From: BM003 sp963783695
GTDB taxonomy: Bacteria; Pseudomonadota; Gammaproteobacteria; Steroidobacterales; BM003
Direction of reading: 5' to 3'
Assembly: GCA_963783695.1 (NCBI GenBank)
Contig: CAWAOM010000008.1
Location: 105,669 to 169,668 of the forward strand
Length of the DNA: 64,000 nucleotides
A program made the position numbers and the translations under genes. This document shows positions 17,248-26,446 of the stretch, in pieces; the first letter of the stretch is position 1, and every line of letters starts with the position of its first letter. Below the pieces are notes generated by a model. It did not search any database and was not told where the DNA came from. It saw nothing but the letters and a program-made list of their open reading frames with translations.

Positions 17248-17674
17248 CTTCAGCTCCTGCCTTCCGGACCCACTGCGCCCACGATCTTTGCCGCTCCGAA
17301 CGGGCCGGTGCCGAAGCAGAGCTGCGCCCGGACCACCGCCGATTGTCTCGGCCGCAAATAGCACCGCCGCAACCTCGCTGCGGCAATAAGGCGTCAGACC
17401 GGGGATAGTGGAAAAGCGCGAATGCCCTGCCCTTTCTTTCTTCCACGAACCCGCAACTCGCAACCACCCATCCCACATCGCGAACACCCTCAATACCGCA
17501 GCGAACAACGCCCTCACGCTACGCCCGGCCGACCTTGGAAATCCTGAGGGCGGGTTGATTTCTCTGCAGGGGTGAAGGCGACAAACAGATAGCGAAACTG
17601 CGGCCGCAACTTGCTATGCTCGGTGATCTGAGGGGGCCCTGAGGCCGCCGACGGGGGGCCGGGAGGCCACCAAC
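17248..17674. other. divergent intergenic region
   Basis: These 427 bp lie between the CFI-box operon (minus) and the CadC-like regulator (plus). I found no convincing promoter boxes by eye. Long open frames that cross it are extensions of the flanking genes without protein-like sequence. A GGGAGG at 17661-17666 serves the GTG start at 17675. Confidence 0.4.
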
Positions 17675-19906
17675 GTGAACCAGACCTTTACGGTTGGGCA
17701 ATGGCAAGTCGATCCGCTCGGTAACACGCTGACGCGGGATGATGAAAGTCTGCGCCTGGAGCCCAAGGCGGTCTGGGTGCTCAGCACGCTGGCACAGCAA
17801 CCCGGCGAGATCGTCACCCGCCAGGCGCTCTACGAAGAAGTCTGGCGCGGGCGCCCTGTCACCGACGAGGTGCTGTCGCGGTGCATCTCTTTGTTGCGCG
17901 GCGCGTTTGGTGACGATCCGAAACATCCAGAATATATTCAGACGATCCCGGGCGTGGGCTACCGGCTGATCGCGACAGTCAGGACGACCTCCGCCGAATC
18001 GGCGACCAGCGGAGGCGGTTGGGCACCGGCGTCCGCGCCAGTCACCACCGAATGGACACGACCCACCGCCACGCTGGCGCCCGCTTCCGCACCGCTTCTT
18101 GCACCGGACGGCCCGCTGCGGCGGGTGTTCCGTTTGTCCGCGCTTACCGCCGCCGCCGGTTTCTGGATCGTTCAGGGCATCGCCGCGTTCGGCGCCAAGA
18201 CTGCGCCGGGCGGGCTGCTTCGCGCGGTATCCTTGCTGATGATCGTCGCCTGTACCGCCGTCGTCGCGATCGCCTGGCTGCAGGCGCTGCGCCCGACCGG
18301 CAAAAGCCAGTTTACGATACCGCTGTTGCGCGGCACCCGCGCCGATTATGCGTTGATGGCACTGATGCTGGTGACATTGGTATTTGCGCTGCAGAAACCG
18401 TTTTTGCAGCCGGGTCCAAAGACCGGGTCTGCGGATGCGGTGACGCCCGAGTTGCCTGCCGCCAACCAAATTGCGGTACTGCCGTTCGAAAACGTCAGTG
18501 CGAAGCCGGACACCGATTATTTCAGCGTCGGGCTGACCGACGAACTGGTCACCAGCCTCTCGCGCGTCGCCGGCTTAAAGGTGATCGCGCACGCCACGTC
18601 GGTCAGCATAAAAGACAGCCGGGACGACGCACGCACGATCGGACGCGAGCTTGGCGTGTCGAAACTCGTATCGGGCACCGTTCGGGTGGACGGACACAAG
18701 CTCAGGATCAGCGCGCAGCTTGTCGATGCCGGCGACGGTTATGAGATATGGACGGACAGTTTCGATGCGACGCTGGACGAAATTTTCACCGTGCAGAACC
18801 AGATTGCTACAGCGATCGTCGCCGCGGTAACGCCACTGCTGAAAACGGAGGCGGCAGAGACGATTTCCGCGAACGGGCCACCGACTCAGAACAAGAACGC
18901 CTATATGCTGTTCCTTCGCGCGCGTCATGTTATGAAGCGGCGCGAGGAACTGCCGATACGCCATGCGGTCGCGCTGCTTGAGGAGGCCATCGCCCTGGAC
19001 CCGGTCTACTCGGCCGCGTATGTCGAACTCGCCCATGCCTATGCGCTGCTGCCATATTACTCAAACGAGACGCAGTCGAAAATGTTCGATGCGGCGCGCG
19101 CAGTGATCGCAACGGGGCTGGATCGTGGCGCGGCCATGGGCGATTCAGCTGAGGGCCTTTCCGCGTTTATCGCGTTTCGAACCTGGCAATGGATCCGCGC
19201 CGAAGAGAGTTTCCAACGTGCGTTCGCGTACGATGCCAACGACCCCGAACTGGCCCAGTGGTATTCGCAGTTCCTGGCGAGTCTCGGCCACGCCGACCGC
19301 TCGCTCGATTTTGCATTGCGCGCGAAAGAGCTCGACGCGCTGTCGCCTGTGGTCAACGACCGTCTCGCGGTCGCGTATTTGTGGACCGACCAGGACGATC
19401 TGGCACAACGGCAGTTCGAGGAAGCCGAGTTGCTCGGTCTCGGGCTGGGTGCGAACCCTCGCGGCTATCTGGTTCTGCTGCTGCGTCAGCACCGCTACCC
19501 GGAAGCCCTCGAACTGATGCAGGAAATACAGGCGCGACTCGGAGGTGCAACCGACTGGGTGGCGGCATTCATTGCGGCACAGCGTGATCCCAAGCACCGC
19601 GAAGCGGCCGTGCAGGCGCTCGCCGAAGCCGAGAAATCCGGCGGCATCAAGCCACGTATGCTGTTCGGCGCCTGGATTTATCTCGAGGAATACGGGCGCG
19701 CGATGGATATCGCCAATGCGCTGATCGCAGACCCCGCGAGTTTTGACGTCGAGTTCCTGTTCGCCCGGGAGTCGGCCGGGTTTCGCCGGCATCCGAGATT
19801 CGGTGCGCTTATCAGCGCAGCGGGTCTGGTCGACCACTGGGAGATTTATGGCTGGCCAGGCGGGTGCAGACGCGATGGAAAAGACATCCGCTGCGAGGCA
19901 GATTAG
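17675..19906 (+). CDS. CadC/ToxR-like membrane transcriptional regulator with TPR domain
   Basis: This 743-residue protein starts at a GTG with GGGAGG 8 bp upstream. Residues 1-100 are an OmpR-type winged helix (LRLEPKAVWVLSTLAQQPGEIVTR, recognition helix VLSRCISLLRGAFGDD, wing IQTIPGVGYRL). Three hydrophobic segments lie at about 150-245. A FlgO/TolB-like domain follows (IAVLPFENVSAKPDTDYFS, then TSVSIKDS, to about 395). The rest is tetratricopeptide repeats. The architecture is common in gammaproteobacteria, where the DNA-binding domain is tethered to the membrane and the periplasmic part senses an unknown signal. Targets are not known; the divergent CFI-box operon is the nearest candidate. 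Confidence 0.88.
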   Translation: MNQTFTVGQWQVDPLGNTLTRDDESLRLEPKAVWVLSTLAQQPGEIVTRQALYEEVWRGRPVTDEVLSRCISLLRGAFGDDPKHPEYIQTIPGVGYRLIATVRTTSAESATSGGGWAPASAPVTTEWTRPTATLAPASAPLLAPDGPLRRVFRLSALTAAAGFWIVQGIAAFGAKTAPGGLLRAVSLLMIVACTAVVAIAWLQALRPTGKSQFTIPLLRGTRADYALMALMLVTLVFALQKPFLQPGPKTGSADAVTPELPAANQIAVLPFENVSAKPDTDYFSVGLTDELVTSLSRVAGLKVIAHATSVSIKDSRDDARTIGRELGVSKLVSGTVRVDGHKLRISAQLVDAGDGYEIWTDSFDATLDEIFTVQNQIATAIVAAVTPLLKTEAAETISANGPPTQNKNAYMLFLRARHVMKRREELPIRHAVALLEEAIALDPVYSAAYVELAHAYALLPYYSNETQSKMFDAARAVIATGLDRGAAMGDSAEGLSAFIAFRTWQWIRAEESFQRAFAYDANDPELAQWYSQFLASLGHADRSLDFALRAKELDALSPVVNDRLAVAYLWTDQDDLAQRQFEEAELLGLGLGANPRGYLVLLLRQHRYPEALELMQEIQARLGGATDWVAAFIAAQRDPKHREAAVQALAEAEKSGGIKPRMLFGAWIYLEEYGRAMDIANALIADPASFDVEFLFARESAGFRRHPRFGALISAAGLVDHWEIYGWPGGCRRDGKDIRCEAD

Positions 19907-19930
19907 GAACGGCGCCAGAGCCGGGGGACG

Positions 19931-20238
19931 GTGACCCGACTCATCAGGCCGAGCCTTGGCGCCAACCTGTTGATCCGGGCTTCGCTTTTCAGCGACGCCC
20001 GAAAGGAAGCACTGACGAACACATTGCAATTCCGCTCTTTCGACGATTACTGGCTTCCGTTCCTGAGCGGCGTCGGCCCGTCGCGGTCGTATTTGACTGG
20101 CCTGACCGCCGACCACCGGGACGCGTTGCGAGATCGGCTCGTCACAGGCTCGTGCAGGGAAGACCGGAAAAGGAGCTCGATCTGCAAGTCCGTGCCGGGT
20201 CGGTCCGCGGCGTCGTACCGGCAGCGGAAACCGAATAA
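19931..20238 (+). pseudogene. relic of a class I SAM methyltransferase C-terminus
   Basis: The first frame encodes TLQFRSFDDYWLPFLSGVGP and SRSYLTGLTADHRDALRDRL, which match the C-terminal region of Methyltransf_11-type proteins (FDDYW-PFL-G-GP-Y, then an R-L-R-L helix). The expected closing segment (an x-L-x-A-R-A-x-A-V-R-G strand) appears only in the -1 related frame as ELDLQVRAGSVRGVVPAAE, ending at TAA 20238. So one frameshift near 20160 interrupts it. The N-terminal SAM-binding half is absent, because the preceding DNA belongs to the CadC-like regulator. I call it a degraded fragment. Confidence 0.55.
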
Positions 20239-20256
20239 GAGACAAGACAACGAAAC

Positions 20257-20286
20257 GGGGGCGCCAGGCAAAACGCCTGACGCCCC
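20257..20286. terminator. imperfect hairpin, possible bidirectional terminator
   Basis: GGGGCG-CC-AGGC pairs with GCCT-GA-CGCCCC around an AAAA/C loop. Neither side has a strong T-run (minus strand continues CGTTTCG). It sits 50 bp downstream of the minus-strand BNR-protein gene and could end that transcript. Confidence 0.45.
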
Positions 20287-20335
20287 TCGGGTTGTCACTG
20301 ACAGCCGCTAACCGGCTGCATTGTTAAGCTGCCGA

Positions 20336-22762
20336 TTACGGCTTCACGACCTCCACGCTGCAATCGACGCTGCCAATATTGCCGGCACCGTCTGTCGCTT
20401 CCGCGGTCCAGGTAATGCGAGTGTCTACGCCGCCGGAATCGAGGACCGTGATCGTGTCACCCGCAAACGAAACGATACATGAAAACGTCTTGTCGATGAT
20501 CTTGCCCTTCTTGGTCACCTTGAAGCAATCGTACTCCGGTGACCACCGCAGGCAGCGGACCTTCACAGACGTCGTCTGCAGTCGCAGTGAACGAGATCGG
20601 CGCATCGGGCGGCGTGATCGTCGCAGGTGCGTTGCAGAACACCTCGGGCGGTGTCGTATCCTCGATCAGCACTTGCTGACTGTCCCCGCTGAGGTTGCCG
20701 TCATCGTCGGTCGCGGTCCAGTTAACATTGGTCGAACCCAGTGGGAACAACGCCGGGGCGTTGTTTTGCACAAGCGGATCGGGATCGCATAGATCGCTTG
20801 CGGTCGCCTCACCGATGTCCACAGGCGTGCCGGCCGGCGATGAACATTCCGCCGTGATGTCGTCGGGTATCGTCAGAACCGGCGGTAGCGTATCGATGAC
20901 ACTAACATTGGCCATGCACATCGCCTGGTTGCCTTCGTCATCGGTGACCCCAGATCGACCGTCTTGTCCCCTGTCGGGGTCGGGAAAACAACCGTCGGCG
21001 TTGCCCCACCATCCGTCAGCGGGCTGCCCTCGAACGGGCCGGACCAATCGTAAACCAGCGAACCCCCATCGGGATCGAACGATGCGGATCCGTCCAGCGT
21101 CGCGCTCAGACCGCACTCCACCTGGTAGGGCCCGTTGGCGTCGCAGATCGGAATCGCGCCGCCAATCGGCTCGACCTCGAAGAAGATATCGGGGTCCGGC
21201 CTGCCATCCGGGAAGTTCGTCGTTACCAGCGTGTTCCGATTGTCGCCCCACATGTAGTAGAAACTACTGTCGTCAGAGGCCACTGCGATGTACTCACCCA
21301 TGTAGCAGGTCGCAATGTTCGGATCGAAGTTCGGCCGGATCGGCGGTGGGGGAAAGTTCACATCCGTCACGCGGGTGAGCGGATCGAAAGTCGCGCCACC
21401 ATCCTCCGAGAAGGTCTTGTAAACATCGATCAGGTTGTTATTCGCCGCATCGTTTCGGCGGTCATACCACGCCACGCTGACCGTGCCGGTGCCTCCGACA
21501 GCAACGAACGGCTCGAACTGATCGGTGAACTGCGGTCCGGCCTCGGCGCCGAGCTGCACAGGCGCGGACCAGGTCAAACCGCCATCCAGCGAGCGGCTGA
21601 AGAACACATCACTGTTGTCCGGCAGCCCTGCCGGGTCACTCGCCCACACCAGGTACAGATTACCGTCATAGGCTCCACCGGTGTCGTCCACCGCCAGCCA
21701 TGACTGGTGCAGCATCCGGATATCACCGGTCAGCGTCGGGCGGTTGCTGCCACCGCAGCCGACGATGCTATCGGTACCCGGATGACGATTCCCGGTGGCT
21801 GCGGAAATCGGGGCCGAATAGGTAAGGCCCGCGTCCGTCGAGCGAGCGAACCGGATATCGTCTTGCGTTGTACCGGTTCGATCCGCCCAGGAGACGTTGA
21901 CGCCTCCGTCCGAGCCGACGACGATGCTGCACCCGAACGGCGCCGTGCCCGCGGGCGACAGAATCTGCTCGTCGGTGTAGGTTGCACCGCCATCGGTCGA
22001 ACGCGAGACTCTCAGCTCACTGCCGGCGGGATCGAACCGGGTCCAGCACACGTAGATATTGCCGTCGTTCGTGCCGCCGTTATTGTCTACCGCGATCCAC
22101 GGCTTGTCGTTCAGCGTGGTGGTAACGATGGCCGACGCGCCCGGGCTGGCATCCACCGGCGCGCCGAAAGATGCGCAGTCGTCGGTGGAAATCGCGACGC
22201 CAATCGCCGGGTTGCCGCCGATTGTAGCGATCTCCGCATAGTAGAAATCGCCACTCGCCTCATGCACCGCAATCACGGGATCACCGCGCTGACCGATCGC
22301 GCCGAGATCGGTCCAGGTGGCACCGAGGTCGGTCGAGCGGGCAAGACCGGAATAACGATTGGTACCGGAATCGTTGTAGCCGGCACAGATGGTGTTACCA
22401 AGTACCGCCATCGACGTCTCGCTCTGGGTCGTGCTCTCCGCAGTGTCCAGCGATGAATCGTTGACCTGGATATCGAGACCCGGCACCGGCGGCGCGGCCT
22501 GGGTTACCCGGTCACCGACGGTTCCGCTACGGGCTGCCGGCACCGGCGGTATCGCTCTGGCCTCCGGGGCAGGCAGCAGACCCTGTCTTTCCTTCATCAG
22601 CCGCTCGCCCGCGGCCGAGGGCCCGGTAAAAGTGTCGTCAGCCGACTCGGCCAACGTTACCCCTGTGCCGAACATACCAGCTACAAATAAACCGAGAGCC
22701 GCGGCTCTCCCCATAGTGGGAATCCAGGACCTGGATTCCAGGAATCGAGCTATTCGTGTCAT
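20336..22762 (-). pseudogene. secreted BNR/PKD/HYR protein gene with two compensating frameshifts
   Basis: The reading frame opens at ATG 22762 (GGGAGGAAAAGT ribosome-binding site) with a signal peptide. A BNR/Asp-box beta-propeller follows (STDLGATWTDLG, STDGGATYTDEQ, SLDGGLTWSAP, SEDGGATFDPL), then a PKD domain (ANGPYQVECG to VYDWSGPFEG). The PKD frame breaks at the C4 run 20948-20951: losing one G turns GVTDDEGNQA into SPMTKATRR. Frame +1 then encodes a proper HYR-type domain (DTLPPVLTIPDDITAECSSP, PLGSTNVNWTATDDDGN). A second single-base shift near 20540 restores the first frame for EYDCFKVTKKGKIIDKTF and a closing EATDGAGNIGSVDCSVEV. It is either a young pseudogene or carries two sequence errors; the intact product would have about 808 residues. 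Confidence 0.75.
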
Positions 22763-22799
22763 TACTTTTCCTCCCTTTGGGTAAAGTAATTTCTGTTTT

Positions 22800-23471
22800 T
22801 CACTTCAGTTGAAGACTCCCGAGAATTTGCTGCACTTGTGCTTGCCTTTCCGAAGACTTCCCGGGAGACGTCGCAATAGCGGCGACAATCTGTATCAAAT
22901 CGTTATCGGTCTCCGCGAAGATCGTCCGTGAACTTCCCGTGCCTTTGGCCTGGTAGGCCGGTGGCCCGTTCAGCTCAACCAGCGTGAATGTCCGATCCAA
23001 GGATTCGCCGTACACGCGACGCATGTAATGGTCCAGCGAACCAACATGCAGCTTCAACATTGCGCAAACCTGCACGAATGACTGTTGCATTGGAGCAGCC
23101 GCGCCGGAATCGGCCGGCGGTTCGAAATCGATGAAGCGAACGCTTCGACAGCGCGCGCCATCCGCAAACTGAGTCGAAACGACTCGCTCTTCAACCGCCC
23201 AGTCAGGTGGATGAAACAGCGAGAAGCCGACTGCCGCGTCCTCCAGCTGTTGCCAGTGCGCGGGAATCGTCAGAGTGCCGGCGACGGATCCGTCGGCGGT
23301 TTCGATAACGTCGGCCAGACCGGTCATAGCTGACAGGCCAAAAAGTGTCAGGCCAATTACCGTGGCGAACAGACAAAATCGGAAATTCGGACTGCACCCC
23401 GTGTGCATACGCGCGCCGATCCCCGCCTCCTCACGGGAGACCACGGGATAGCGGTATTCGCGCAGATCCAC
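22800..23471 (-). CDS. exported protein of unknown function
   Basis: This is a 223-residue protein with a hydrophobic signal or anchor at about 30-52 (FCLFATVIGLTLFGLSAMTG). The mature domain has PAHWQQLEDAAVGFSLFHPPDW near its start and a single C-terminal helix (ERQAQVQQILGSLQL). This resembles small exported proteins of PsbP-like or DUF1795 type that begin with a Phe-rich strand and end with a short helix; I cannot assign it firmly. GTG 23471 has GGAG 8 bp upstream. ATG 23408 is an alternative that would give a more ordinary signal peptide. It lies 37 bp downstream of the BNR gene start and shares its strand, so co-transcription is likely. Confidence 0.65.
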   Translation of the reverse strand: MDLREYRYPVVSREEAGIGARMHTGCSPNFRFCLFATVIGLTLFGLSAMTGLADVIETADGSVAGTLTIPAHWQQLEDAAVGFSLFHPPDWAVEERVVSTQFADGARCRSVRFIDFEPPADSGAAAPMQQSFVQVCAMLKLHVGSLDHYMRRVYGESLDRTFTLVELNGPPAYQAKGTGSSRTIFAETDNDLIQIVAAIATSPGKSSERQAQVQQILGSLQLK

Positions 23472-24122
23472 TTTGTACTCCAGACTTGCGTAGCGAGCAC
23501 CGTATATTTATGCGGTACACCCGCGCAGCGACGCAGAATAAAGTCTCGAGGCCTGTGGGACTAACTTATAATTATATTTTTTTAAAATGGTGGGCGGGAA
23601 AGAACACTAATCAATCCACTCGACCTACACCTTAACTATAGCACTTTCCGGGTAGTTTTTAGCGGCACAACAAGCCGGGCACCCCGGACCCGTTGCTGGT
23701 CGAAAGTCCGAATTTTCCACCAACGGCGACCTTGCAGCGACCATCGTTGACCCCTTCCTGCAGTTCCCCTGCCGGCGCGAAAACTCGCAACTGCCTCGCC
23801 CGTGTCGAACTTCTTTTTTCATCGTTAAGCCACAGTGACCGAAGCGGCTCGAAGCAAGCAAACTGCCAACTCACTAAATAATCGATCGGTTGCATCGTCG
23901 GGCAGTATGTCCGAGTCTGTGCGTCAGCACGAAGCCGCGAGCAACGGCGTCGTATATGGACAGTGACCTTACCTTCGATGCGTTGCGGTCACTGTCGCCA
24001 CAAACACTATCCCTAAAACTCAACTGGCGTTGCCGATACTGTCCCGGAATACAAAATGACTGTCTCGCACCAACTTCCGATAACATGCCGGTTTCGGATG
24101 TAATCGGGAGCTTTCGAATCTC
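23472..24122. other. intergenic region with AT-rich tract and family A repeats
   Basis: This is a 651-bp gap between divergently oriented genes. It contains a strikingly AT-rich stretch (about 23564-23600) in otherwise GC-rich DNA and the family A repeat at 23958-24050. No open frame in it has recognisable protein sequence. Promoters for both flanking genes must lie here. Confidence 0.5.
23958..24050. repeat. family A repeat
   Basis: GGACAGTGACC (23958-23968) is inverted as GGTCACTGTC (23987-23996). A degenerate further half-unit, ATACTGTCCCGGAAT, follows at about 24038-24052. The element ends about 70 bp before the binding-protein/DUF4239 fusion gene. Confidence 0.7.
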
Positions 24123-26003
24123 ATGACCGTCAAATGGCATCGGGCAGGTCCCGTCGTTGCATTGGCTTCGATCCTGATTGGCGCACCGCTGGATGGCTTC
24201 TCCAGCGAGCGCGACGAGGCCGCTGTGCCAATCCGGATCGGCTGGCAGATTCCGGCAGTGACACAAGCGGGTATCGTCCAGGTGCTCAAGCGCACCGACG
24301 TCCTGGCAAGACACGGGATCGAGCCGCAACTCGTGCCCTACAGTTACGGCACGCCCGAAATCGAAGCCGCTCTTGCCGGCAAGCTCGACGTGTTTTTTGC
24401 CGGCGACCAGCCGACGATCAATCTGCTCGCCCGTGGAGGCAAATGGAAAATTGTCGCCCGTCTTCACTACGACAGGGTTGCCGTCGTCGTACCGCCGAAT
24501 TCGCCAGTGTCAACGCTCGATGGGCTCGGAGGCAAATTAGTTGCCAGCCCGTTCGGATCGATCGCCCATCGCGAGGCGCTTCTCGGGCAGCAGTCGGCAG
24601 GCCTTGATCCGAACAAAGATGTCGAGAATGTGAACCTGGATATTCTCGACATACGTGACCGCATTCTCGCGGGTGGCGTCGAGAGCTGGGGCGATATAGA
24701 CGCAGCCGCGGTCTGGGAGCCGCATGTGTCCGCATTCAGGCTTTCGGGCCTGACCCGCAACCTTTCCGAGACACTCGCACTTGGCGTGGTTGCGATGTCA
24801 GACGAATTCATTTCCCGACATCCCGATGCTGCCACCCGGTTTCTCATTGGCCTGACGCAGGCGTGGCATTTCTTTGCCCGGAATCCAGCGAGGGTGCTGC
24901 GCTGGTACAACGACGACACGCAGCTGGATTACCCGCAGGAAGCCCTGCTCGAAGCTGTGAAGATTGACCCGAATTTTCGGGCATCAACACTCCAGGACAT
25001 CGACCTTGCGCTCAGCGAGGAACAAATCGCCAGCCTCGAGAAACACGCGACCTGGAGCGCCGAAACCTGGGAGCATGATCACCGCATCAGGCAATTTATC
25101 GATCAGAGCTTTCTGTCCCGCGCAAAGGAAGAAATTGCCAAAGGTCAGCTCGGGGAAATCGAGGTTATCCTGCCATCGGTCCGGACAGTCGAGTCTGCCC
25201 GGTCTAAAGACGACTACGGCCTCGACAATATCCCACTCGGGGCAATGTTCGCGTTCATGACGCTGATCGTGCTCCTCGCAATCGAGCTGGGCCTGTGGCT
25301 GGGCAAGCGCAGCCACATGCAAGTCACAACCGATTCGGTTCGGCCGGTCGCCACTCTGGTCGGTGCCGTTCTCGGGATGATGGCGTTCGTAATCGCATTG
25401 ACTTTCGGCTCGGCCACCAACCGCTTCGACGCGCGCAAGACCGCGCTTCTCGACGACGTGACTGCGATCCAGACCGCCTACCTGAGGGCGAACCTGCTGC
25501 CGGAACCGCACCGGACAACGATCAGGAGCCTGTTGCGCGATTACGTACAGGTACGTGCCGGCATCGTTCACGCATACGGTCAACCGGGGAGATTGCAACT
25601 GGTGCAACGGCGCGCACATGCGCTCCAAAAGTCGATGTGGTCCCATGTCGAGGACATGGTCGCGACCAACGGCAATACCCGGCTGCATGCGTTCTTTGCG
25701 TCTGCGCTGAACGACGTGTTCAATTTGCATACGAAGCGCGTCGTTCTCGGGGCACACTACCGCATTCCCGGATTCCTGTGGTGGGCCCTGATCTTCGCCT
25801 CATGTGTCGCGATGGTCGCAGTCGGATTCCAGTTTGGAATCGGCGGGAAGCGACGCATCCTGACCGCCAATCTGGCGCTCGCTATCACGTTTGCGCTGGT
25901 AATGGTCCTCGCCTTCGATCTCGATCGCGCCGGGGAGGGTTTGATTTCGGTCAATCAGCAACCGATGATCGATCTTTATCAGAGTATGAACGAACTCGAA
26001 TGA
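24123..26003 (+). CDS. SsuA/NMT1-like solute-binding domain fused to DUF4239 membrane domain
   Basis: This is a 626-residue fusion. After a probable signal peptide, residues 35-345 form a type 2 periplasmic binding domain of the NMT1/SsuA/TauA family (IRIGWQIPAVTQAGIVQVLK, EAALAGKLDVFFAGDQP, KLVASPFGSIAHREALL, DAAAVWEPHVSAF). A membrane segment lies at about 375-395. The C-terminal 230 residues match DUF4239 (VGAVLGMMAFVIALTFGSATNRF, RKTALLDDVTAIQTAYLRA, two further membrane segments at about 545-600, and a QPMIDLYQSMNEL end). No ABC permease or ATPase gene is adjacent. DUF4239 is sometimes called bestrophin-like, so a ligand-controlled channel or sensor is a reasonable inference. A perfect family A hairpin follows 7 bp after the stop. 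Confidence 0.85.
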   Translation: MTVKWHRAGPVVALASILIGAPLDGFSSERDEAAVPIRIGWQIPAVTQAGIVQVLKRTDVLARHGIEPQLVPYSYGTPEIEAALAGKLDVFFAGDQPTINLLARGGKWKIVARLHYDRVAVVVPPNSPVSTLDGLGGKLVASPFGSIAHREALLGQQSAGLDPNKDVENVNLDILDIRDRILAGGVESWGDIDAAAVWEPHVSAFRLSGLTRNLSETLALGVVAMSDEFISRHPDAATRFLIGLTQAWHFFARNPARVLRWYNDDTQLDYPQEALLEAVKIDPNFRASTLQDIDLALSEEQIASLEKHATWSAETWEHDHRIRQFIDQSFLSRAKEEIAKGQLGEIEVILPSVRTVESARSKDDYGLDNIPLGAMFAFMTLIVLLAIELGLWLGKRSHMQVTTDSVRPVATLVGAVLGMMAFVIALTFGSATNRFDARKTALLDDVTAIQTAYLRANLLPEPHRTTIRSLLRDYVQVRAGIVHAYGQPGRLQLVQRRAHALQKSMWSHVEDMVATNGNTRLHAFFASALNDVFNLHTKRVVLGAHYRIPGFLWWALIFASCVAMVAVGFQFGIGGKRRILTANLALAITFALVMVLAFDLDRAGEGLISVNQQPMIDLYQSMNELE

Positions 26004-26010
26004 CCCAAGT

Positions 26011-26053
26011 TCAGGGACAGTGACCTTGATGGTTGACGTCACTGTCCCTGAAT
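26011..26053. repeat. family A repeat forming a perfect hairpin
   Basis: TTCAGGGACAGTGAC (26011-26025) and GTCACTGTCCCTGAA (26039-26053) are a perfect 15-bp inverted repeat with a 13-nt loop, starting 7 bp after the stop of the fusion gene. It would fold in RNA of either strand, but has no T-run. This is the cleanest copy of family A in the window. Confidence 0.9.
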
Positions 26054-26446
26054 TATCCGAACACAATTGTGCCGAGCGCAGCGAGTCGAAGGGACAGGGG
26101 TCTCGGTAGTTGTCCGCACTGTCCCGAAACCATCGGTTGCATGATCACGCAAAATGCCGGGGCCGTGTGTCAGCGCGACGGTCTGCGCAAGATTCAGCCT
26201 CTCGCACAGCAGCGACTCATGCAACTGGCGCTCGTTACCGCCGTACTCGCCGGTCAGACCGCCACCTGGCGAATTCACTGGTGCTCAGTTTTAACGCATA
26301 ACGAATTCCACAGATCTGGGCCGTGCCCGGCGTCTTCAGCTTCTGCGCGCCGAATCGCCAGCCCGACCACGGCGGAAGGGCAAAGACCTGCGACCCGATT
26401 GCCTGATCCCAACGACCGGCCGATCGCCGCAGATCTTCGGTACCTC
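26054..26446. other. intergenic region
   Basis: These 393 bp separate two convergent genes. One degenerate family A half-unit lies at about 26111-26135 (TTGTCCGCACTGTCCCGAAACC). The rest has no recognised gene, terminator or repeat; an open plus-strand frame that crosses it is antisense to the phospholipase gene and has no protein-like sequence. Confidence 0.4.

Noticed and set aside
23564..23600. AT-rich tract as an origin or horizontally acquired island
   Set aside because: It is only a few tens of bases long, with no DnaA-box cluster or mobile gene, and is more simply a promoter region.
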